A program made the position numbers and the translations under genes. From positions 62,001-126,000 of the forward strand of contig JAJDDB010000016.1 in assembly GCA_029260575.1 (NCBI GenBank): a DNA stretch of 64,000 nucleotides, in the 5' to 3' direction. The stretch comes from Phycisphaerales bacterium. Its GTDB lineage: Bacteria; Planctomycetota; Phycisphaerae; Phycisphaerales; SM1A02. The stretch's first letter is position 1; the number at the start of each line of letters is the position of its first letter. Under the pieces are notes generated by a model. That model saw only the letters and a list, made by a program, of their open reading frames with translations, searched no databases and had not been told where the DNA came from. Positions 59,881-64,000 of this stretch are shown here, piece after piece.

Positions 59881-61881
59881 ATGACTGCCAATGCCACCAA
59901 ACCGGCCGACGCACCTTCGGCGGCGGAAATTCTGCCTTCACGATTCCGTTACGCGCTGCTTGGCAATCCCAACACGGGCAAGACAACACTCTTCAATCGC
60001 CTGTGTGGTGTTCGATCAAAGACCGCAAACTTTCCAGGCAGCACTGTTGAAGCGCGCATCGGTGTCATACCACGCCGCGATATCACGTTTGAAATTGTCG
60101 ATCTTCCGGGCCATTATGGATTAAACCTTGATCGGCCGGAATCTTCGTTCTGCAAACAATTTCTCAGTGGAGAGTATGCGCACGCGCCGACGCCTGATGC
60201 TGTGTTGGTCGTAGCCGACGCCACAAACCTGTCGAGAAACTTGTTGCTTGTAAGTCAGGCCATTCAGCAGGGGTTGCCTGCTGTTGTCGCGCTGAACATG
60301 ACTGATCTCGCACAGCGGCGCGGCTTGACGATCGACACAGACAAACTCAGCGAAGTGATCGGCTGCCCGGTCGTTCCCATCAGTGCGCGTACAGGTGACG
60401 GTATAGATGAACTGCTGCGTGTGATGCGCACTCCAATATTGAGCAGTGCAGCTCTTCCGAACCCGACGGACGTTCAGGAAACTTCCAACTGGGCTGAACA
60501 GATTGTCCCGCTTTGTGTCGGCGGGGATGATGCGGTAGGCAGCGCAAACGATTCAGTAACCGATCGACTGGACGCAGCATTTACACACCCGGTGTTGGGC
60601 ATCGTTGTGTTCGCTGCAATCATGACCGGGTTGTTCTATACGATCTTTTCATTGGCGACGGTGCCGATGGATCTCATTGAATTGACGTTCGCGCACGTCG
60701 GGCAATGGATCGGCAACCTGCTGCCGGCGGGAGCGATCAACGACATGCTGGTGGACGGTGTGCTTGCGGGAATTGCCGGTACGGTTGTCTTTTTGCCGCA
60801 GATCGTGCTGCTGTTTTTCATGCTTAGCGTGCTGGAAGATACGGGTTATCTGGCCCGCGCGGCGTTTGTGATGGACAAATTACTTCGGCGGTTCGGCCTG
60901 CCGGGGCAGGCGTTTGTGCCGCTGCTTTCCGCGCATGCGTGCGCGATTCCGGCAATCATGAGCACGCGCCTTATTCCCGGCCACAACGATCGGCTGGCGA
61001 CGATCTTTGTCGCGCCGTTTCTGAGCTGTTCAGCGCGCGTACCGGTGTATGTGTTGATGATCGGGATCCTGTTCACAGACCAACCGCTGGTCGCAGGCAT
61101 CGCGTTTACAGGCTGTTATGTTTTGGGTGCGCTTGCGGCGCTGGTGACATCGCTCGTATTTCGGCGGACGATTCTTCGTGGGCCTTCCACGCCGATGATT
61201 CTGGAACTGCCCACGTACAAACTCCCATCGATTCGCACAGCATTGCTGACAACGTATGACCGCTCGCTGGTGTTTCTGCGTAAGGCGGGAACGGTGATCG
61301 TGGCAATCTGCATTGTGCTGTGGTGGATGGGCGAATATCCGCGTGTTGATGCGCCGCCGGAGGTGGCGACGATGCGGGCCGAAGCGGAGCAACTTGCACA
61401 TGAACAACCCGAGACTGCAGCGCAGTTGCTGGTGCAGGCTGATGAAGTCGAAGCCCAGAATGCCAAAGCAAAGAGTTTTGTCGGCCGCATTGGACACATC
61501 GCAGAGCCGGTATTTGAACCGCTTGGGTATGACTGGCAATTGACAGTGGGTGTACTGAGCAGTCTGCTGGCCCGCGAGGTGTTCGTGTCAACTATGGCGG
61601 TCATTGTGACCGGCGAGGAGGACGGCGAAGACGAAGCGGTGCGCGAACGTATTGTGGCAGCAAAGCGCGATGATGGTGGGCTGTTGTTCACGACCGCGAC
61701 GTCAGCAAGCCTGCTTGTGTATTACGTGCTGGCGATGCAGTGCCTGCCGACGCTTGCGGTAACGAGGCGTGAGACGGGTAGTTGGAAGTGGGCGGGTGCG
61801 CAGCTCGTGTATATGACCGGCCTGGCGTATGTACTGGCGATGCTGACGTTTTATGTGCTGCGGTGGAGTGGGGTGAGTTGA
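59881..61881 (+). CDS. feoB: ferrous iron transporter FeoB
   Basis: A 666-residue membrane transporter with an N-terminal G domain: G1 'GNPNTGKTTLFN', G3 'DLPGHYGL', G4 'NMTDLA', G5 'SARTGDG'. It is followed by the core of about eight membrane spans, with the Gly/Pro-rich gate segments 'FLPQIVLLFFMLSVLEDTGYLARAAFVMDKLLRRFGLPGQAFVPLLSAHACAIPAIMSTRLI' and the second half 'SSLLAREVFVSTMAVIVTGEED'. It imports Fe2+ across the cytoplasmic membrane. ATG at 59881 is the first codon of the conserved N-terminus. Middle gene of feoA-feoB-Cys-rich unit. Confidence 0.95.
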   Translation: MTANATKPADAPSAAEILPSRFRYALLGNPNTGKTTLFNRLCGVRSKTANFPGSTVEARIGVIPRRDITFEIVDLPGHYGLNLDRPESSFCKQFLSGEYAHAPTPDAVLVVADATNLSRNLLLVSQAIQQGLPAVVALNMTDLAQRRGLTIDTDKLSEVIGCPVVPISARTGDGIDELLRVMRTPILSSAALPNPTDVQETSNWAEQIVPLCVGGDDAVGSANDSVTDRLDAAFTHPVLGIVVFAAIMTGLFYTIFSLATVPMDLIELTFAHVGQWIGNLLPAGAINDMLVDGVLAGIAGTVVFLPQIVLLFFMLSVLEDTGYLARAAFVMDKLLRRFGLPGQAFVPLLSAHACAIPAIMSTRLIPGHNDRLATIFVAPFLSCSARVPVYVLMIGILFTDQPLVAGIAFTGCYVLGALAALVTSLVFRRTILRGPSTPMILELPTYKLPSIRTALLTTYDRSLVFLRKAGTVIVAICIVLWWMGEYPRVDAPPEVATMRAEAEQLAHEQPETAAQLLVQADEVEAQNAKAKSFVGRIGHIAEPVFEPLGYDWQLTVGVLSSLLAREVFVSTMAVIVTGEEDGEDEAVRERIVAAKRDDGGLLFTTATSASLLVYYVLAMQCLPTLAVTRRETGSWKWAGAQLVYMTGLAYVLAMLTFYVLRWSGVS

Positions 61882-61893
61882 TGCAGGTGCTTC

Positions 61894-62082
61894 ATGCCGT
61901 TTGATGACTGGCAATTCTGGATTGTGACGATCATCGGTCTGGTGGGTCTGTGGAAGATCCTGCGCACGGTTCTGCCATCGAAGAACAAGACCGGATGTTC
62001 ACATTGCGCCAGCGGCAGCGCTGCTGCCACAAAGAAGCGGCCAACGAAAGTGTCGCTGACCGTGGACAACAAGCGCGTGTGA
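61894..62082 (+). CDS. FeoB-associated Cys-rich small membrane protein
   Basis: A 62-residue protein with one membrane span ('WIVTIIGLVGLWKILRTVL') and a following 'GCSHCASGSAA' CxxC pair, then a basic tail. Such small proteins often follow feoB and are annotated as FeoB-associated Cys-rich membrane proteins (FeoC-like partners). It starts 12 bases after feoB, so it is part of the same transcript. The role is inferred from position and Cys pair. Confidence 0.82.
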   Translation: MPFDDWQFWIVTIIGLVGLWKILRTVLPSKNKTGCSHCASGSAAATKKRPTKVSLTVDNKRV

Positions 62083-62163
62083 TTGCGGTTGCCCCGACGA
62101 CTGCGGGGTCTATCATGGGCGATTCACGAATACGAAAACCACTTTTTGCGAGGGAAGGCCATC

Positions 62164-63141
62164 ATGCGACGGGCCAAGATCAGCGTTATTGGAGCGGGAA
62201 ATGTCGGAGCGACCTGTGCCCACTGGGCCGCAGCGAAGGAACTGGGCGATGTTGTCCTAGTCGACATTCCTGAGAAGGAAGGCGTCGCCAAAGGCAAGGC
62301 GCTTGACCTCATGTGTGCCGGCCCGATGGAACGGTTCGATGCCAATGTCGTCGGCACCAGCGATTACGCCGACACTGCAGGCTCGGACGTCGTCATTGTC
62401 ACTGCCGGCATCCCGCGCAAGCCGGGGATGAGCCGCGACGATCTGATTGCCACCAACGTGAAGATCGTCAAGTCGGTGTCGGAACAGGTCGCAAAGCACT
62501 CGCCCAATGCAGTGATGATTCTTGTTTCGAATCCACTTGACGCAATGGTGTACACCGCCTGGAAAGCATCGGGTTTCCCGACCAGCCGAATCGTCGGCCA
62601 GGCGGGCGCACTTGATGTCGCGCGGTTCCGAACGTTCCTTGCGATGGAAATCGGCTGCTCCGTTGAAGATGTTCAGGCACTGCTGCTCGGCGGGCATGGC
62701 GACACTATGGTTCCGCTGCCACGCTATAGCTCGGTGCATGGCATTCCTGTCAGTGAATTCCTTTCACAAGCGCAGATTGATGCATGCGTCGAGCGGGCCA
62801 AGATGGGTGGCGGCGAAGTCGTCAAGCTCATGGGCACCAGCGCGTACTACGCCCCCGCAAGCGGTTCCGTACTCATGGCTGAAGCGATCATCAAAGACAA
62901 GAAGCGCATCCTGCCGTGTGCTGCGTACTGCAACGGCGAGTTCGGCATCAACGGGTTCTTCGTAGGCGTGCCGTGCATGCTCGGCGCGGGTGGTGTCGAA
63001 CGCGTCATCGACATCGAACTGACCGACAGCGAACAGAAGCTGATGGACAACTCGGTGGAAGCAGTGAAAGAACTAGTGGAAATCGTGAACAACACTTTTC
63101 CGGAGCTTGCGGGTAAGAACGCTCCGGTCGGCGCGGCGTAA
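62164..63141 (+). CDS. mdh: malate dehydrogenase
   Basis: A 325-residue NAD-dependent LDH-like malate dehydrogenase of the TCA cycle. '[30 protein letters not shown]' (cofactor loop and acidic Asp), '[22 protein letters not shown]' (substrate-binding Arg residues), '[10 protein letters not shown]', and catalytic His in '[13 protein letters not shown]' are present. ATG at 62164 has GGGAAGG upstream and begins the conserved N-terminus. The terminator at 63197-63221 follows; next is sucD on the other strand, the adjacent TCA-cycle enzyme region. Confidence 0.95.
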   Translation: MRRAKISVIGAGNVGATCAHWAAAKELGDVVLVDIPEKEGVAKGKALDLMCAGPMERFDANVVGTSDYADTAGSDVVIVTAGIPRKPGMSRDDLIATNVKIVKSVSEQVAKHSPNAVMILVSNPLDAMVYTAWKASGFPTSRIVGQAGALDVARFRTFLAMEIGCSVEDVQALLLGGHGDTMVPLPRYSSVHGIPVSEFLSQAQIDACVERAKMGGGEVVKLMGTSAYYAPASGSVLMAEAIIKDKKRILPCAAYCNGEFGINGFFVGVPCMLGAGGVERVIDIELTDSEQKLMDNSVEAVKELVEIVNNTFPELAGKNAPVGAA

Positions 63142-63196
63142 GACTCTCAACGCAGAAACCGTGAGATTGCAGAGACAGAACTCTTCACTGACAGAT

Positions 63197-63221
63197 AACC
63201 CCCGACGTGCCGGGGGTTTTT
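63197..63221 (+). terminator. Rho-independent terminator of mdh
   Basis: AACCCCCG / CGGGGGTT stem with a 6-base loop, followed by TTT. It lies 56 bases after the mdh stop and faces the end of sucD. Confidence 0.85.
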
Positions 63222-63245
63222 CGTTCGTGGGTTGAGAAATATGGC

Positions 63246-64000
63246 TCACGCCGTTGCAGCAAATGCGACGCCGAGCGCTTCAGCCATTGAAGCGCCGATA
63301 TCTGCGGGGCTTTCCGCAACTGTGACGCCGTTGGCGCGAAGTGATTTCATTTTTGCATCTGCAGTGTCATCAGCGCCGCCGATGATCGCGCCTGCGTGTC
63401 CCATGCGTTTGCCTTTGGGCGCAGTCCTGCCAGCGATGAACGCGACCACGGGTTTACTCATGTGCTTCTTGATCCACGCTCCGGCTTCGGTTTCGTCGGA
63501 CCCGCCGATTTCGCCGATCATGACCACGCCATCAGTTGCCTTGTCTTTTTCAAACATGGACAGCAACTCGATGAAGTTCAACCCCTTGACGGGATCGCCG
63601 CCGATACCGACACATGTGCTCTGGCCGATGCCGAGTTGTGACGTCTGCCAGACAGCTTCGTAGGTAAGTGTTCCGGAACGCGAAATGATGCCGACCGCCT
63701 TGCCGGTGGGGGCGTCATCCTTGGCCATGTGAATGTATCCGGGCATGATGCCGATTTTGCAGCCGTCTGCGAAGATCGCGCTCGCGCCTTCACCGGAGGT
63801 TTTTCTGCCGGGCGTAATGACGCCGGGGCAGTTGGGCCCGATGAGATGCACATCGGGATAATCACGAAGGGCGGCTTTGACGCGAATCATGTCCTGCACC
63901 GGTACGCCTTCGGTGATCGCGCAGATGACTTCAACGCCGTCCGCTGCAGCTTCGAGAATCGCGTCGCCTGCAAACGGCGGTGGAACAAAGATCATCGTTG
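63246..64000 (-). CDS. sucD: succinyl-CoA ligase alpha subunit, 3' part (5' end outside window)
   Basis: The reading frame runs off the right edge, so only the last ~250 residues are seen (of about 290). '[39 protein letters not shown]', '[13 protein letters not shown]', '[34 protein letters not shown]' and the phosphohistidine region 'GHAGAIIGG' identify the alpha subunit of ADP/GDP-forming succinyl-CoA ligase, the TCA-cycle step that makes ATP or GTP. The beta subunit, normally beside it, should lie just beyond the window. Confidence 0.94.
   Translation of the reverse strand, partial: TMIFVPPPFAGDAILEAAADGVEVICAITEGVPVQDMIRVKAALRDYPDVHLIGPNCPGVITPGRKTSGEGASAIFADGCKIGIMPGYIHMAKDDAPTGKAVGIISRSGTLTYEAVWQTSQLGIGQSTCVGIGGDPVKGLNFIELLSMFEKDKATDGVVMIGEIGGSDETEAGAWIKKHMSKPVVAFIAGRTAPKGKRMGHAGAIIGGADDTADAKMKSLRANGVTVAESPADIGASMAEALGVAFAATA

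Noticed and set aside
62140-62160. Rex half-site TTCACGAA upstream of mdh
   Set aside because: Only one half matches; the partner half at the correct spacing is poor.

Overview
The window looks like chromosome from a planctomycete, most likely class Phycisphaerae. The evidence is three large exported proteins that end in paired 'DLLxLLxxWG' dockerin-like tails, a HYExO-family protein, several small zinc-ribbon membrane proteins, many short signal-peptide or lipoprotein genes, and moderately high GC with ATG, GTG and TTG starts. The first gene (a GH15 glucoamylase) and the last (succinyl-CoA ligase alpha) are cut by the window edges. I saw no rRNA, tRNA, insertion sequence, prophage or CRISPR array.

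Layout. 1-2.2 kb: end of GH15 and two overlapping zinc-ribbon membrane proteins. 2.4-7.6 kb: two tandem paralogous exported proteins with near-identical 3' ends. 7.6-9.3 kb: a nuoG standing alone. 9.4-17.3 kb: an abortive-infection (Abi_C) gene, a two-directional array of 21-bp units, the addB-addA recombination pair and a candidate small RNA. 17.3-23 kb: an anchored unknown, an M3 metallopeptidase lipoprotein, a TPR protein, an unknown and a PD-(D/E)XK nuclease. 23-25.7 kb: an atpD away from any atp operon, with a Rex-like operator, and an exported protein. 25.9-28 kb: dehydratase-ACP-dehydratase mini-operon and an AhpD-like protein. 28.4-35.3 kb: coaD, a metallo-beta-lactamase-fold protein without its zinc ligands, an entericidin-like lipoprotein, an FMN glutamate-synthase-like enzyme, ankyrin protein, gpmI and YggS. 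35.5-43.1 kb: a propeller/cytochrome c/dockerin-like chimera, an SDR divergent from a HxlR regulator, rex, metF, HYExO and three small membrane proteins. 43.2-49.3 kb: glycogen debranching enzyme, then deoC with two aldehyde dehydrogenases, the second lacking its catalytic domain. 49.3-58.2 kb: lipoprotein, FlgM, two large amidohydrolase-like proteins and several DUF proteins. 58.2-64 kb: YcaQ-like glycosylase, feoA-feoB-Cys-rich protein, malate dehydrogenase and sucD.

How they fit. Central metabolism is represented by gpmI, mdh, sucD, nuoG, atpD, glycogen/starch breakdown (GH15, debranching enzyme) and deoxyribose-phosphate use (deoC plus ALDH). Redox control is suggested by rex together with a good Rex-type palindrome upstream of atpD. 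DNA maintenance and defence genes (AddAB, Abi_C, PD-(D/E)XK, YcaQ) are present but do not form one classic defence island. A recurring oddity is enzyme folds that have lost catalytic residues (MBL fold, SDR, amidohydrolases, short ALDH). The best candidates for something undescribed are the 21-bp array at 10608-10964, the candidate small RNA at about 17180-17296, and the duplicated domain family shared by the two exported proteins.
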